Of a stretch of 64,000 nucleotides of DNA, positions 42,858-53,764 are shown piece by piece. A program made the position numbers and the translations under genes. Numbering within the stretch: the stretch's first letter is position 1; each line of letters begins with the position of its first letter. The notes under the pieces are model-generated. The model ran no database searches, was not told the DNA's origin, and worked only from the letters and a program-made list of their open reading frames with translations. Source of the DNA: Thioalkalivibrio sp. AKL19 (GTDB lineage: Bacteria; Pseudomonadota; Gammaproteobacteria; Ectothiorhodospirales; Ectothiorhodospiraceae); NCBI RefSeq assembly GCF_000420165.1, contig NZ_ATUK01000016.1, forward strand, positions 1 to 64,000. The letters are read 5' to 3'.

Positions 42858-43376
42858 ATTAGCGCAGCAAAAACGGTCCGCCTGAACGATCAGATCAACT
42901 GTCCGCAAATCCGGCTGATCGATGCCGAAGGCGAGAATCGCGGTGTCTGCAGCACTGCAGAGGCCCTGGAAATGGCCCAGGAAGCGGGTCTGGACCTGGT
43001 CGAGATCTCGCCGAATGCCGAGCCGCCCGTGGCCCGGATCATGGACTACGGCAAGTTCAAGTTCGAGCAGGCGAAGAAGGCGCAGGAAGCCAAGAAGAAG
43101 CAGAAGCAGATCCAGATCAAGGAAGTGAAGTTTCGTCCGGGTACGGACGAGGGCGACTACAACGTCAAGCTTCGCAACCTGCGTCGCTTCATCGAGGCCG
43201 GTGACAAGGGCAAGGTGACCATCCGCTTCCGCGGGCGCGAGATGCGCCACCAGGAGCTGGGGGGCGAGCTGCTCGACAAGATCGAGCAGGACATGGCCGA
43301 TATCGCGGTCGTGGAACAACGCCCGAAGATGGAAGGGCGCCAGATGATCATGGTGCTGACCGGCAAGAAGAAGTAG
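42858..43376 (+). CDS. infC: Translation initiation factor IF-3 (AUU start)
   Basis: IF-3 (172 aa), which binds the 30S subunit and controls start-codon choice. The conserved parts are present: [72 protein letters not shown] and [16 protein letters not shown]. No ATG or GTG fits the N-terminus. The frame begins with ATT at 42858 behind GGAGAGAAGG, which matches the rare AUU start used for IF-3 autoregulation. The next in-frame ATG (42972) would delete the N-terminal domain. It lies 22 bases after thrS. Confidence 0.96.
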   Translation: MSAAKTVRLNDQINCPQIRLIDAEGENRGVCSTAEALEMAQEAGLDLVEISPNAEPPVARIMDYGKFKFEQAKKAQEAKKKQKQIQIKEVKFRPGTDEGDYNVKLRNLRRFIEAGDKGKVTIRFRGREMRHQELGGELLDKIEQDMADIAVVEQRPKMEGRQMIMVLTGKKK

Positions 43377-43478
43377 GCCGGTCGGACGACAAGGATCGCG
43401 CAGGTCTCCGCATACCTGCCGGTCCTCCCATAAACGGCCGGCCCACGCTGGGTACGGTCCAAAATGCCGGAGAGAGCA

Positions 43479-43676
43479 ATGCCAAAGATCAAGACCAATC
43501 GGGGTGCGGCCAAGCGCTTCACCCGTACTGGGTCGGGGAAGTTCAAGCGGTTCCAGTCGCACCGCAGCCACATCCTGACCAAGAAGCCTACCAAGCGTAA
43601 GCGTCACCTGCGCAGTCCGGCGATGGTGCACGAGTCGGATGCCCCGGCTGTGCGCAAGCTGCTGCCGTACCGTTGA
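43479..43676 (+). CDS. rpmI: 50S ribosomal protein L35
   Basis: A 65-residue basic protein with the L35 signature ([36 protein letters not shown], then VRKLLPY). It lies between infC and rplT as in other gammaproteobacteria. The start at 43479 is the conserved MPKIKT. The 100-base gap after infC may hold an RNA leader for L20-type control, which I cannot fold by eye. Confidence 0.96.
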   Translation: MPKIKTNRGAAKRFTRTGSGKFKRFQSHRSHILTKKPTKRKRHLRSPAMVHESDAPAVRKLLPYR

Positions 43677-43696
43677 ACTGACCGAGGAATCGAGAC

Positions 43697-44056
43697 ATGC
43701 CACGAGTCAAGCGCGGTGTAACCGCTCACGCCCGTCACAAGAAAGTCCTGAAGCAAGCCAAGGGCTACTACGGCGCCCGGAAGAACGTCTTCCGCGTTGC
43801 CAACCAGGCCGTCATCAAGGCCGGTCAGTATGCCTACCGTGACCGTCGCCAGAAGAAGCGTCAGTTCCGGTCGCTGTGGATCGTCCGCATCAATGCGGCG
43901 GCCCGTCAGTTCGATCTCTCCTACAGCCGTTTGATGAACGGTTTGAACAAGGCCGAGATCGATATCGACCGCAAGACCCTGGCCGATCTGGCCGTGCACG
44001 ACCTGACCGCGTTCGGCAAGATCGCGGAGAAGGCCAAGGCTGCACTGCCGGCCTGA
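43697..44056 (+). CDS. rplT: 50S ribosomal protein L20
   Basis: A 119-residue protein typical of L20 ([60 protein letters not shown]). L20 binds 23S rRNA and in E. coli represses rpmI-rplT translation. It follows rpmI by 20 bases and is followed by a rho-independent terminator. Confidence 0.97.
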   Translation: MPRVKRGVTAHARHKKVLKQAKGYYGARKNVFRVANQAVIKAGQYAYRDRRQKKRQFRSLWIVRINAAARQFDLSYSRLMNGLNKAEIDIDRKTLADLAVHDLTAFGKIAEKAKAALPA

Positions 44057-45273
<1,217 letters not shown>

Positions 45274-45274
<1 letters not shown>

Positions 45275-47634
45275 TGCGTATCAGTGTGCAATGGCTGCAG
45301 GAATGGCTGCAGATTGACGAGACTCCGGAGGCGCTGGGTCATCGCCTGACGATGGCGGGCCTGGAGCTGGATGCCGTGGAACCCGCGGCCCCGGACTTCA
45401 GCGGGGTCCGGGTGGGCCACGTGCTGTCCGTGGAGCCGCATCCGGATGCCGACCGCCTGCGCGTGTGCCGGGTGGAGGCGGGCGAGGCGGAGCCGCTGAC
45501 GATTGTCTGCGGGGCGCCCAATGTTCACGAGGGGATGCGTGCGCCGGTGGCTGTGATTGGCGCGGTTCTGCCGGGCGATTTCCGGATCAAGCGATCCAAA
45601 CTGCGCGGGGTGGCCTCCGAAGGCATGCTCTGTTCGGCGCGCGAGCTGGGACTTTCCGAGGATGCCGCGGGGCTGCTGGCATTGCCGGCGACGCTGGAGG
45701 CCGGACAGGACCTGCGCGAGGCGCTGGCGCTGGACGACACCATCCTGGAAGTGGACCTGACCCCGAACCGGGCGGATTGCCTCGGGATGCGCGGCATCGC
45801 GCGGGAATGCTCGGCGTTGCTGGACCGCCCGCTGCAGGCGCCTGCGGCGTCGGTTGTGGGGGTTGCCAGCGCGGCCGGGGTGGCTGTGGATGTGAGGGAC
45901 CCGGAGGCCTGTCCGCTGTATGCGGCCCGAGTCCTGGAAGGGCTGGATGCCCAGGCCGCGACGCCGTTGTGGATGACGGAACGGCTGCGTCGCGCCGGTG
46001 TGCGGCCGCTCAGCGCCATCGTGGACGTGACCAACTACGTCATGCTGGAGTTGGGACAGCCCCTGCACGCGTTCGATGCCGGACGCACGGGCGACCCGAT
46101 TGTGGTGCGCCGGGCCGAGAAGGGGGAATCCCTGACCCTGCTCGGGGGCGATCAGACGGTGAAGCTTTCTCCGCAGGATGTGGTCATCGCCAGTGCCGAG
46201 GGTCCGCTGGCGCTCGCCGGCGTGATGGGGGGTGCCGCGAGTGCGGTCGATGATGCCACCACACGGGTGATCCTCGAGTGCGCCCATTTCACGCCGCGGG
46301 CGCTGGCCGGCCGGGCGCGGGCCCATGGTTTGCACACCGATGCCTCCCACCGCTTCGAGAGGGGCGTCGATCCCACCCTGGTGCCGCAGGCAATGGAACG
46401 CGCGACGCAGTTGCTGCTGGAGATCTGCGGCGGACAGTGTGGCCCGGTCGAACAGGTAGGCGAGACGCCCAGCTCCCATGGCGAGTCGGCCATAACCCTG
46501 CGGCCGTCGCGCGTTCAGCGGTTGCTCGGAGTCACGCTCCAGGCGACCGAGGTCGAACGCATCCTGCGCGCGCTCGACTGTCAGGTCACGACCACCGACG
46601 AGGGCTGGTCGGTGCATGCGCCGCGTGCACGCTTCGATCTCGAGCGCGAGGAGGACCTGATCGAAGAGCTGGCGCGGGTGCACGGCTACGATGCCCTGCC
46701 GCAGACGCTCCCGAAGCCGGTGGCGCCGGCGACCCCGGACGCGGGTCTTCGATCCTTGCGCACCGGCCTTGCCCGTCAGGGATTCCACGAGATCATCAGT
46801 TTCAGTTTTGTCGCCCGCGAGGCGGCCCAGGCCTTTTATCCGGACGTGGAACCGCTGGCGCTTGCCAATCCGATTTCTTCGGACCTTGCGGTGATGCGCC
46901 CGGGTCTGTGGCCGGGGCTGGTGACCACTGCCGCCTATAACCAGGCGCGCCAGCAATCGGATCTTCGCCTGTTCGAGCATGGCCTGCGCTTCGTGCCCGA
47001 TGCCTCGGGGCTGCGCCAGGAGGCGCGCCTGGCGGGCCTGATCGGCGGACGGGCACACCCGGAATTCTGGCAGGGTGCGGCGCGCGAGCTGGACTTCTTC
47101 GATGCCAAGGGGGTCGTGGAGGGCCTGTGCGCACGCGTGGGCGGGCGACTCGGCTTTTGCGCCGAGCGTCACCCAGCGTTGCATGATGGCCAGTCGGCCC
47201 GGGTCCTGGTGGACGATCAGGCCATCGGCTGGGTCGGTCGCTTGCATCCGTCGCTGTGCGAGCGTTTCGACGTGGACCCAGTCTACCTGTTCGATCTGGA
47301 TGCGGTGGCTGTGGTGCGCGCGCCGGTGGCGCAGTTCGCGCCGTTGTCGCCGTATCCGTCGATCCGCCGGGATCTGGCGCTTGTGGTTTCGGAGTCGGTG
47401 GCGGCGGGTGACGTGCTGGCGGCCATCGACGAACTGAACCTGGGACTTGTGCAGGACGTTCGCCTGTTCGACGTCTACCAGGGCAAGGGCTTGAATCCGG
47501 GCGAAAAGAGCCTCGCTTTGGGCTTGATTTTACGGGCTTTTGATCGCACCCTAGGCGAACAGGACGTCGCTGGTGTCACCGATGCGGTGGTGCGGCATCT
47601 CCAGACCCGGTTCAACGCAACCCTGAGACAATAG
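45274..47634 (+). CDS. pheT: Phenylalanyl-tRNA synthetase beta subunit
   Basis: The large subunit (786 aa; E. coli 795), which carries the editing site and helps bind tRNA. Visible: N-terminal MRISVQWLQEWL, the tRNA-binding OB domain (VGHVLSVEPHPDADRLRVCRV), B3/B4 editing domain (VVDVTNYV-like IVDVTNYVMLELGQPLHAFD), B5 domain (LRPSRVQRLLGV), and the ferredoxin-like anticodon domain at the end (SPYPSIRRDLALVV). Overlaps pheS by one base and precedes ihfA by three. Confidence 0.97.
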
Positions 47635-47637
47635 CCC

Positions 47638-47937
47638 ATGGCAGCTGTAACCAAGGCGGATCTCGCCGCCGTGCTAAACGAGGAACTGGGTCTCAACAAG
47701 CGCGAGGCCAAGGAATTCGTCGAGATGTTCTTCGAGGAGATGCGCCAGTCGCTGGAGTCGGGCGAGGGCGTGAAGCTCTCCGGTTTCGGCAACTTCATCC
47801 TCCGCGACAAGAATCAACGGCCGGGGCGCAATCCCAAGACGGGTGAGGAGATCCCGGTCTCCGCGCGCCGCGTGGTCACCTTCCGCCCGGGACAAAAACT
47901 GCGCGAGCGGGTAGAGAGCTATGCTGGAGGCGAGTAA
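47638..47937 (+). CDS. ihfA: Integration host factor alpha subunit
   Basis: A 99-residue DNA-bending protein ([64 protein letters not shown]). The beta-arm Pro in [10 protein letters not shown], needed for DNA kinking, is present. IHF often assists sigma-54 promoters such as those seen in this window. It starts three bases after pheT and overlaps the MerR gene. Confidence 0.97.
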   Translation: MAAVTKADLAAVLNEELGLNKREAKEFVEMFFEEMRQSLESGEGVKLSGFGNFILRDKNQRPGRNPKTGEEIPVSARRVVTFRPGQKLRERVESYAGGE

Positions 47938-48277
47938 CCACCAGGAACTGCCCGCGATCCCGGGCAAGCGCTACTTCACCATTGGCGAGGTGGCGGAGCT
48001 GTGCCAGGTCAAGCCGCACGTGCTGCGTTACTGGGAACAGGAGTTCCCGATGCTGGAACCGGTCAAGCGCCGCGGCAACCGTCGCTACTATCAGCGCCAG
48101 GATGTTATCCTGATCCGCCAGATCCGGGCCCTGTTGTACGAGGAGGGCTACACCATCAACGGAGCCCGCCAGAAGCTCTCCGGAGACGAGGCGAAGGGCG
48201 ATCGGCAACAGGCGCAGCAGATCATCCAGGACACCATCTCCGAGCTTGAATCGGTTCTGCGCGTGCTGCGCGCCTGA
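47921..48277 (+). CDS. MerR-family transcription regulator
   Basis: A 118-residue MerR-like protein with the winged helix ([30 protein letters not shown], then [16 protein letters not shown]) and a short C-terminal helix ([21 protein letters not shown]). It has no metal-binding cysteines at the C-terminus. This gene regularly follows ihfA in gammaproteobacteria. It overlaps ihfA by 17 bases. Target unknown. Confidence 0.92.
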   Translation: MLEASNHQELPAIPGKRYFTIGEVAELCQVKPHVLRYWEQEFPMLEPVKRRGNRRYYQRQDVILIRQIRALLYEEGYTINGARQKLSGDEAKGDRQQAQQIIQDTISELESVLRVLRA

Positions 48278-48307
48278 GTCTCCGTAGGGGACGCCCAGAC
48301 GCCGTAT

Positions 48308-48413
48308 TGATGCGATTCGCTTCGCTCGTCGCATCCTACGGTGTCCTTCTGTACCCAACTTCAGTTCGAAATTTCCGGCCTGTAGGATGCGACGAGCGAA
48401 GCGAATCGCATCA
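48308..48413. repeat. Pair of REP-like repeats in opposite orientation
   Basis: Units at 48308-48340 and 48382-48413 are inverted copies of the same 33-base palindromic repeat (gtaggatgcg, gagcgaagcgaatcgcatca) seen twice after sdhA. Head-to-head pairs like this are typical of BIME-type elements. They lie after the MerR gene stop and may shield or end its transcript. Confidence 0.8.
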
Positions 48414-48483
48414 ATGCTCCATTCTCGGTGTACCTGGCACGAATGGTCCGCACGGATCTCGCAGCAATGGGGTGGCCGATGCT

Positions 48484-48511
48484 TTCGTGAAGGCGGGGAA
48501 TCGGATATAGT
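48484..48511 (+). promoter_or_regulatory. tRNA promoter
   Basis: TTCGTG (48484-48489) and TATAGT (48506-48511) are 16 bases apart, followed by a GC-rich stretch (tcgcggcttc) and the tRNA start at 48521. This fits a stringently controlled stable-RNA promoter. Confidence 0.5.
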
Positions 48512-48520
48512 TCGCGGCTT

Positions 48521-48597
48521 CGGGGCGTGGCGCAGTCTGGTAGCGCATCTGCATGGGGTGCAGAGGGTCGCAGGTTCAAATCCTGCCGTCCCGACCA
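48521..48597 (+). tRNA. tRNA-Pro, anticodon GGG
   Basis: A 77-base cloverleaf. Acceptor stem cggggcg / cgtcccg (one G-T pair), D-arm gcgcagtctggtagcgc, anticodon stem tctgc / gcaga with loop atggggt (anticodon GGG at 48555-48557), T-arm gcaggttcaaatcctgc and encoded CCA. It closely resembles E. coli proL. It reads Pro codons CCC and CCU. Confidence 0.97.
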
Positions 48598-48611
48598 AAC
48601 AGGAACCAACG

Positions 48612-48639
48612 AAAAAGGCCGCTTGAAAGCGGCCTTTTT
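48612..48639. terminator. Terminator shared by tRNA-Pro and ycgR
   Basis: Stem ggccgct / agcggcc with loop tgaa, flanked by five A and five T. It lies 15 bases after the tRNA and 33 bases past the ycgR stop on the other strand. Confidence 0.88.
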
Positions 48640-48672
48640 CGTGTCTGTGGCTTCGACCAACGGGCCCAGGGA

Positions 48673-49389
48673 CTATTCCATTGAACGTCGGCGCGCCGCG
48701 CGCTGATAGTGGAGCAGGGCGATGTTGGTCTGGCGCTCCAGCCACTGGGTCATCCCGACGATCTCGAATCCGGCGTACTCGTAGCCGTCCCGCGTGCTGC
48801 GCCGACGGTTGGCCAGGCGCATGTCACCCGAAAGCCGTTCACTGACATCCGGGAGCAGCAGGTTCGCGAACGCGAGGGTGGTGCCGATCTCCAGGGTGTC
48901 GAGGATCGTGGTCGGCAATTCGATGCACATGCCCTGGCCCGACAGGTCGACCAGTTCCGCAACGACCGGATCGTTCCAGGACGGGGCGCGCAGCTCGATC
49001 TGCGGGCGCTGGGCCATGGGGATGTGGACGCGGAAGGTCTCGCGGCGCTGGAGGTATTGCAGTGTGTCGGGATAGGGGCAGGCGTACAGGGCACCCCCCT
49101 GTTCCTGCTCGATGCGCGCGACGGTGGTGGTGAACCGGACCGCGACCCCGCGCAGGGCCGCGAAGACGCGCAGCGACATGCCGGCGGCGACCTGCTGGTG
49201 CGCGCGGGACGGGTTCAGCTCGTCAAGAAAGAGTTCCCTGGCCCCGGAATCGAGCCGCACCAGGGCCGAGGTGTACAGCGGGCCGTCAGCGTCGAGACGG
49301 ACGCTGACGAGGGTAAGCTTGTGATCGAGATCCTTGAGGATGCCGGCGATCCGGTCCGGCTTGTCGACCGTGTAGTCGGTGTCGTCCAT
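48673..49389 (-). CDS. ycgR: Flagellar brake protein YcgR (PilZ domain)
   Basis: A 238-residue c-di-GMP receptor that slows the flagellar motor. The N-terminal YcgR domain is followed by PilZ. The c-di-GMP motifs are present: QRRETFRVHIP (RxxxR) and LVDLSGQGMCIEL (D/NxSxxG). Its position beside flgN/flgM and the presence of a GGDEF-EAL gene in the window fit c-di-GMP control of motility. Convergent to tRNA-Pro. Confidence 0.9.
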   Translation of the reverse strand: MDDTDYTVDKPDRIAGILKDLDHKLTLVSVRLDADGPLYTSALVRLDSGARELFLDELNPSRAHQQVAAGMSLRVFAALRGVAVRFTTTVARIEQEQGGALYACPYPDTLQYLQRRETFRVHIPMAQRPQIELRAPSWNDPVVAELVDLSGQGMCIELPTTILDTLEIGTTLAFANLLLPDVSERLSGDMRLANRRRSTRDGYEYAGFEIVGMTQWLERQTNIALLHYQRAARRRSME

Positions 49390-49472
49390 GCGTCCGTGGC
49401 GTTATTGAAGTGTGAGGACGCAAGGTACTGGTCGGTGCCGGGAAATGCCAGCGCCAGAGAGAAAAAGCTGCA

Positions 49473-49958
49473 TCAGGCCTGCGTAATACGGCGTCCGCCC
49501 CGACTGTTGGGGCGTGTGCGGCCGTAGGGGTCGTAGGTCGCGGCCGGACCGGCCTCCTCGCCACGCAGGATCTGCATCGACAGCTCCACGCGCTGGCGAT
49601 CACGATCGATCAGCCGCGCGTTGCCCTGGTTGAGGGTATTGCAGCGTTCGATGGACTGGCGCAGTGCCAGCCAGTGGTTGTTGAGCATGGCACCGTCGTC
49701 CAGGCGCGACAGCAGTCGGGCCATGCCCTCCGGCGTAAATGACTCGTTCTCGGCCTCGGCGATTTCCCGTTGCTGGCGGGTCTCGGTCTCGAGGTCATGG
49801 AGGAGGCCCTGCTTGGTGGTCACGACTTCCTGCAGGGTATCGGGCGTGCGCGCCTCGACCGCGCGGGTCTCCTGCAGCAGTGCCTCTTCCAGCTGGTGGG
49901 CCAGCCGGATCGAGGTCTCCAGGGAGCGCTGCAGGCGATGGCGCGAGTCGGCATTCAT
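49473..49958 (-). CDS. flgN: Flagellar chaperone FlgN
   Basis: A 161-residue, mostly helical protein (LAHQLEEALLQETRAVEARTP, LQEVVTTKQGLLHDLETETRQ) matching FlgN, the cytoplasmic export chaperone for the hook-filament junction proteins FlgK and FlgL, which are also encoded in this window. It lies 28 bases after flgM in one operon. Confidence 0.85.
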   Translation of the reverse strand: MNADSRHRLQRSLETSIRLAHQLEEALLQETRAVEARTPDTLQEVVTTKQGLLHDLETETRQQREIAEAENESFTPEGMARLLSRLDDGAMLNNHWLALRQSIERCNTLNQGNARLIDRDRQRVELSMQILRGEEAGPAATYDPYGRTRPNSRGGRRITQA

Positions 49959-49986
49959 GGCGTCGGGTCCCGTCGTTGGTCCGTCG

Positions 49987-50301
49987 TTAGCGCAGCAGGC
50001 GTTCGAGGTCGATCATGCGATCGGCCAGCTGTTCGTTGTCCACCGGGTAGTTGCCGCTGGAAATCGCCTCGCGCAATTCGGCCACCCGTGCGGCGTCGAA
50101 CGGCGCGCTGTCGCTCGCGCCGGCCGCCGAGCTGATGGCCTGGGCCGCGCCGGTCAGGGTCAGCGAGTCGTTGCCGGCTGCCGGCGCATTGTCCGTGCCC
50201 TGCGTGCGGTTGGCTGCGCCGTTGTTGTCCTCGCGACCCTTGACCGTGGAACTCTGGCCGTCGGGGCGAAGGTTGTTCGAATTGAGGCCCTTGATATCCA
50301 T
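49987..50301 (-). CDS. flgM: Anti-sigma-28 factor FlgM
   Basis: A 104-residue protein with the FlgM pattern: N-terminal MDIKGLN (usually M.I), a disordered polar middle, and the C-terminal helices that bind FliA (VAELREAISSGNYPVDNEQLADRMIDLERLL). FlgM holds sigma-28 inactive until it is exported through the finished hook. It is preceded by a good sigma-28 promoter candidate. Confidence 0.93.
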   Translation of the reverse strand: MDIKGLNSNNLRPDGQSSTVKGREDNNGAANRTQGTDNAPAAGNDSLTLTGAAQAISSAAGASDSAPFDAARVAELREAISSGNYPVDNEQLADRMIDLERLLR

Positions 50302-50336
50302 TGTGCCGTCCTGTCGTTGTAACTGTGCTGCAATTG

Positions 50337-50363
50337 TTTACGGCCGGAATGTCTGAAACTGTA
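50337..50363 (-). promoter_or_regulatory. Sigma-28 (FliA) promoter of flgMN
   Basis: On the minus strand TACAGTTT, eleven bases, GCCGTAAA, 35 bases before the flgM start. The sigma-28 consensus is TAAAGTTT-N11-GCCGATAA, so spacing is exact and 13 of 16 positions match. Confidence 0.65.
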
Positions 50364-50407
50364 GTCCCGCGGCATTCGATTTTGTAACGCCGGTCACAGA
50401 CCCGCGT

Positions 50408-51136
50408 TCAGAGTGCGACCCGGACATGTCCGGAGGGCTGAATCTCGCCCTCCACGACCCGCCCGGAGGAGGTGTTCTTCACCTGGATGCGATCGCCCAG
50501 GGTGCCGTTCTCCAGGGCCTCGCCCTGCATGCGGATCGCGATGGATCCGTTCTCGGCCAGGATCGTTACGCGCTGGCCCCGGCTGACGATCTCGCGCTGC
50601 GTCACATGCTGGGTGCCGATGATCTGGCCCGGCCGGATGCTGCGCCGCGTTTGCTGCCCGACCAGGGCGGATTTGTCTTCATGATAGCTGCCGGCATGCC
50701 GCGACGTCTCGATCCGCTGGAAGCGCAGGTCGCCGTTGGTGAGCGTGTGCTGACGCGGCAGGGTGCGGCTGGCAACCAGCACCTGGGCATAGCGCTCCAC
50801 GGTCGCGGGGACATACAGCTGCCAGGTGACCGGTCCGGCACACTGGAGGTGGACCGCGGTGTTTCCGTCGCGACGACCGCCGGGAGGGAAGCGAGCATTC
50901 AGGCCGTCGCTGCAATAGGCCAGGCGCAAACGGTTGTCGAGCTGACCGATCTCGATGTTGATGTCTTCGGCATTCGCGGCGTCCAGTTCCTGCAGCAGGA
51001 ATTCCTCGGCTGCCTCGCGAATCTCGGAGACCGGGTGGATCTCCGCCTGCGCCGCTGCCGGGAACGCGGACAACGCGATGAGCAACAAGAGCCCGAGAGG
51101 GCCCCGTCGGAGCATGCAGGCTGGCTGTTGGTTCAT
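50408..51136 (-). CDS. flgA: Flagellar basal body P-ring assembly chaperone FlgA
   Basis: A 242-residue periplasmic protein with a Sec signal (GLLLLIALSAFPAAAQA). The SAF-like C-terminal part has RTLPRQHTLTNGDLRFQRIET, RRSIRPGQIIGTQHVTQREIVSRGQRVTILAE and RIQVKNTSSGRVVEGEI, as in FlgA, which assists FlgI P-ring formation. The start at 51136 has GAGGA upstream and gives the signal peptide. It is divergent from cheV and preceded by a -24/-12 promoter. Confidence 0.93.
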   Translation of the reverse strand: MNQQPACMLRRGPLGLLLLIALSAFPAAAQAEIHPVSEIREAAEEFLLQELDAANAEDINIEIGQLDNRLRLAYCSDGLNARFPPGGRRDGNTAVHLQCAGPVTWQLYVPATVERYAQVLVASRTLPRQHTLTNGDLRFQRIETSRHAGSYHEDKSALVGQQTRRSIRPGQIIGTQHVTQREIVSRGQRVTILAENGSIAIRMQGEALENGTLGDRIQVKNTSSGRVVEGEIQPSGHVRVAL

Positions 51137-51212
51137 GTTTCGGTCCTCGCCCTTTGGGCGGACATCAATCGGTGGCCGCGGGTCGGCCGGTCGCAACACG
51201 GACCCATTGCCA

Positions 51213-51228
51213 TGCAGGTTTGGTGCCA
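51213..51228 (-). promoter_or_regulatory. Sigma-54 promoter of flgA
   Basis: On the minus strand TGGCACC, four bases, CTGCA, with correct spacing, about 75 bases before the flgA start. It is two changes from consensus. Confidence 0.65.
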
Positions 51229-51401
51229 AGATTAGAGACTGACGACATTCAAGACCCGGGCGCCGCCGCCGTTATCCCGGTAGGGCGGCGCCAGCGTGCG
51301 CGTTCAAGCCAATGCAAATGACAGGCCGGGGTTGCGCGGTGCACACTTGGCCTTCGGAACCTGCCCGCAGCATGCGGCCGCGGGACAAGGAGAGCAGGAC
51401 C

Positions 51402-52340
51402 ATGAGTCAATTCATTGACGATGTGAACCAGCGAACACAGCTGGTAGGGCAGAACCGGATGGAGCTGCTGTTGTTCCATCTGGGGGGCTCGCAGACGTTC
51501 GGAATCAATGTGTTCAAGGTGCGCGAGGTCATCCCGTCGCCGCCGTTGCGCCAGATCCCGGGGTCCATGAGTGTGGTACGCGGCGTGGCGACACTGCGCG
51601 GCGGTACCGTGCCGATCATCGACCTGGCGCGGGCGATGGGCCTGCGCGGAAGTGCCGGCGCGGGGGACAGTGGGGATCAGAAGGTGGTGGTCACCGAGTT
51701 CAACCGGTCGGTGCAGGGCTTCTGGGTGTCGGCCGTGGATCGCATCGTCAACGTGAACTGGCAGGACGTGAAGTCGCCCCCGCGCGGGACCGGGCGCGAA
51801 TCCTTCCTGGTTGCCGTCACCGAGATCGACAACAAGCTGGTCGAGATCATCGATGTCGAGCGGGTGCTCTCCATCGTCAATCCGCTGCCTTCCGAAGTCT
51901 CCGAGTCCATCCGCGCGGATGCTACCGTGGAGGGCGGCCGCAAGGTCGTGATCGTCGATGACTCTGTGGTGGCCCGCAAGCAGATCGAGGGTGCGATCCG
52001 CGGGCTCGGATTCGAGTACGAGGTCTTCAAGGATGGCCAGGAGGCACTCGACTTTCTGGAACAGAAGGCGGCGGAAGGGCCGGTGCGGGACCAGGTCGAG
52101 CTGGTGATCTCGGATATCGAGATGCCGCGCATGGACGGCTACACCCTGACGGCGCGTATCCGGGACGATGCGGCCCTGAAGGATCTCAAGGTGCTGCTGC
52201 ATTCCTCGTTGAGTGGCGAGTTCAACACCGACATGGTCAAGCGCGCCGGCGCCGATGCCTTCCTGTCGAAGTTCAACCCGGACGAGCTGGCCAATGCGGT
52301 GCTGGATCAGACCGGGCGCGAGGATCGGCAGGGCGAATGA
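51402..52340 (+). CDS. cheV: Chemotaxis coupling/response protein CheV
   Basis: A 312-residue CheW-receiver hybrid. The N-terminal CheW-like domain (ELLLFHLGGSQTFGINVFKVREVI, SMSVVRGVATLRGGTVPIIDLARAMG) couples receptors to CheA. The C-terminal receiver has the acidic pair and Lys: KVVIVDDSVVARKQ, VISDIEMPRMDGYTL (phospho-Asp) and LLHSSLSGEFN, with the Lys in FLSKFNPDEL. AAGGAG lies upstream of 51402. The pair cheV-cheR before flgB is typical of Pseudomonas-like gammaproteobacteria. Confidence 0.95.
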   Translation: MSQFIDDVNQRTQLVGQNRMELLLFHLGGSQTFGINVFKVREVIPSPPLRQIPGSMSVVRGVATLRGGTVPIIDLARAMGLRGSAGAGDSGDQKVVVTEFNRSVQGFWVSAVDRIVNVNWQDVKSPPRGTGRESFLVAVTEIDNKLVEIIDVERVLSIVNPLPSEVSESIRADATVEGGRKVVIVDDSVVARKQIEGAIRGLGFEYEVFKDGQEALDFLEQKAAEGPVRDQVELVISDIEMPRMDGYTLTARIRDDAALKDLKVLLHSSLSGEFNTDMVKRAGADAFLSKFNPDELANAVLDQTGREDRQGE

Positions 52341-52530
52341 CCGCCGGGCGGAACGGGTTTGCCGCCCGGCAAGCGCAGTGTGGCGGTGCAAGACCGCGTA
52401 CCCGTGTCTGTCGTGACATGGGCGCGACGCCGTATACTGGGGCCCGATTCGCGGGGATTGCCCCGGTTCTGCGGCGCGGGTGCCGCTGTCAAGGATTCGT
52501 CATCAGGATGCCTAATCACGATGGACCGCG

Positions 52531-52818
52531 CTAGGGAAACACTGATGAACGTGAGCACTCGCTCGGGTACCCCTGGTTTTCCACGATCAGGCGCGTCCTG
52601 CAGTGGGTAGTGGTCCGACCCACAAGCGGCGCAATGCAGGATCGGGGAACCTGGGGTACCCACCCCAGGGAGTTCGGTCACCCGTCGTTGATGAAAACGG
52701 GTGCGCGCACGGCGTTGCGGCTCCCTTGTGCAGAGTGACTGCACGGCAGTCGCCGCGCCTTGTCCGCCCGCAAGAGCGACTCGAGCGCGAACGTGTACAT
52801 TCAGCGGTGTTTCCCTGG
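52531..52818. mobile_element. MITE-like element, copy 1 (between cheV and cheR)
   Basis: An element of about 288 bp with no coding capacity, whose ends are inverted repeats (agggaaacactgatgaacg at the left; on the other strand agggaaacaccgctgaatg at the right). It shares long blocks with a second copy at 54264-54571, for example caggatcggggaacctgggg and gactgcacggc. Its right end stops 12 bases before the cheR start, so it lies directly upstream of that gene. Copy 2 has better-preserved ends. Confidence 0.75.
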
Positions 52819-52829
52819 GGGATGAACGG

Positions 52830-53645
52830 GTGATCGATTCCCGCGACTACGAAGAGTTTTCCCGCTTCCTGCAGGATTGCTGCGGCCTGGTGCTGGGCGA
52901 CAGTCGGCAGTATCTGGTGTCCAGCCGCCTTTCACGGCTGCTCGACGAGTTCGACTTCAAGAGCGTTCCGGAGCTTCTGCATGCAATGCGGCAGGCGCCG
53001 AATCCTCGGTTGCGTACCCGCGTCATCGATGCGATGACCACCAACGAGACCTCCTGGTTTCGCGATGGCTTTCCGTTCGAGATCCTGCGCCATGTGCTGC
53101 TGCCGGAACTCGCCGCGAAGGGCAGCAGCATCAAGGTCTGGTCTTCGGGCTGTTCCAGCGGCCAGGAGGCCTACAGCATTTCCATGGTTGTCTCGGAGTG
53201 GGAGGAGTCGCGCCCGACCCGCAAGGTGCCGGTCTCCATCCTGGGGACGGACCTGTCGGAAAAGATCCTGGACGATGCCCGGCGGGCGGTGTACGACGGT
53301 CTGAGTATTGTGCGCGGGCTCAGCGAGAGCCGGCGCGCCCGTTTCTTCGAGACCGTGGCGGACGGCCACAAGGTGATCTCCGAGGTCCAGCGCCGCTGCC
53401 GTTTCCAGAAGCTCAACCTGGTCGACAGCTACGCGGCGCTCGGCAAGTTCGACCTGGTGTTCTGCCGCAATGTGCTCATCTATTTCTCCGGCGAGACCAA
53501 GCGACAGGTTCTTGACGGTATTGCCCGGCAGATGAATCCGGGCGGGTATCTGTTTCTTGGCGCTTCCGAGACGGCCGGGCCCTATACCCAGGCTTTCGAG
53601 ACCGTCCGCACCGAGTACGGCTCGGTCCTGCGGCTGAAATCCTGA
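52830..53645 (+). CDS. cheR: Chemotaxis protein methyltransferase CheR
   Basis: A 271-residue SAM-dependent methyltransferase that methylates Glu residues of chemoreceptors. The N-terminal helical domain (FSRFLQDCCGLVLGDSRQYLVSSRL) is followed by the catalytic one: TTNETSWFRDG, KVWSSGCSSGQEAYSI (SAM site), ILGTDLSEKILDDAR, FDLVFCRNVLIYF. I use the GTG at 52830, with GGGGGA about nine bases upstream. Upstream codons of this frame fall inside the repeat element. Confidence 0.93.
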   Translation: MIDSRDYEEFSRFLQDCCGLVLGDSRQYLVSSRLSRLLDEFDFKSVPELLHAMRQAPNPRLRTRVIDAMTTNETSWFRDGFPFEILRHVLLPELAAKGSSIKVWSSGCSSGQEAYSISMVVSEWEESRPTRKVPVSILGTDLSEKILDDARRAVYDGLSIVRGLSESRRARFFETVADGHKVISEVQRRCRFQKLNLVDSYAALGKFDLVFCRNVLIYFSGETKRQVLDGIARQMNPGGYLFLGASETAGPYTQAFETVRTEYGSVLRLKS

Positions 53646-53764
53646 TGTAGTTCCGCCCCGGGTCGGTTTCCCGGGAACGCCCGTGCAATGCGGGTGTCGC
53701 GCCTTTCCAGTCCCCTATCGTTCTAGCCGGAACATCCCCGCCCGTTCGAGCGCGCCGGCCTTGA

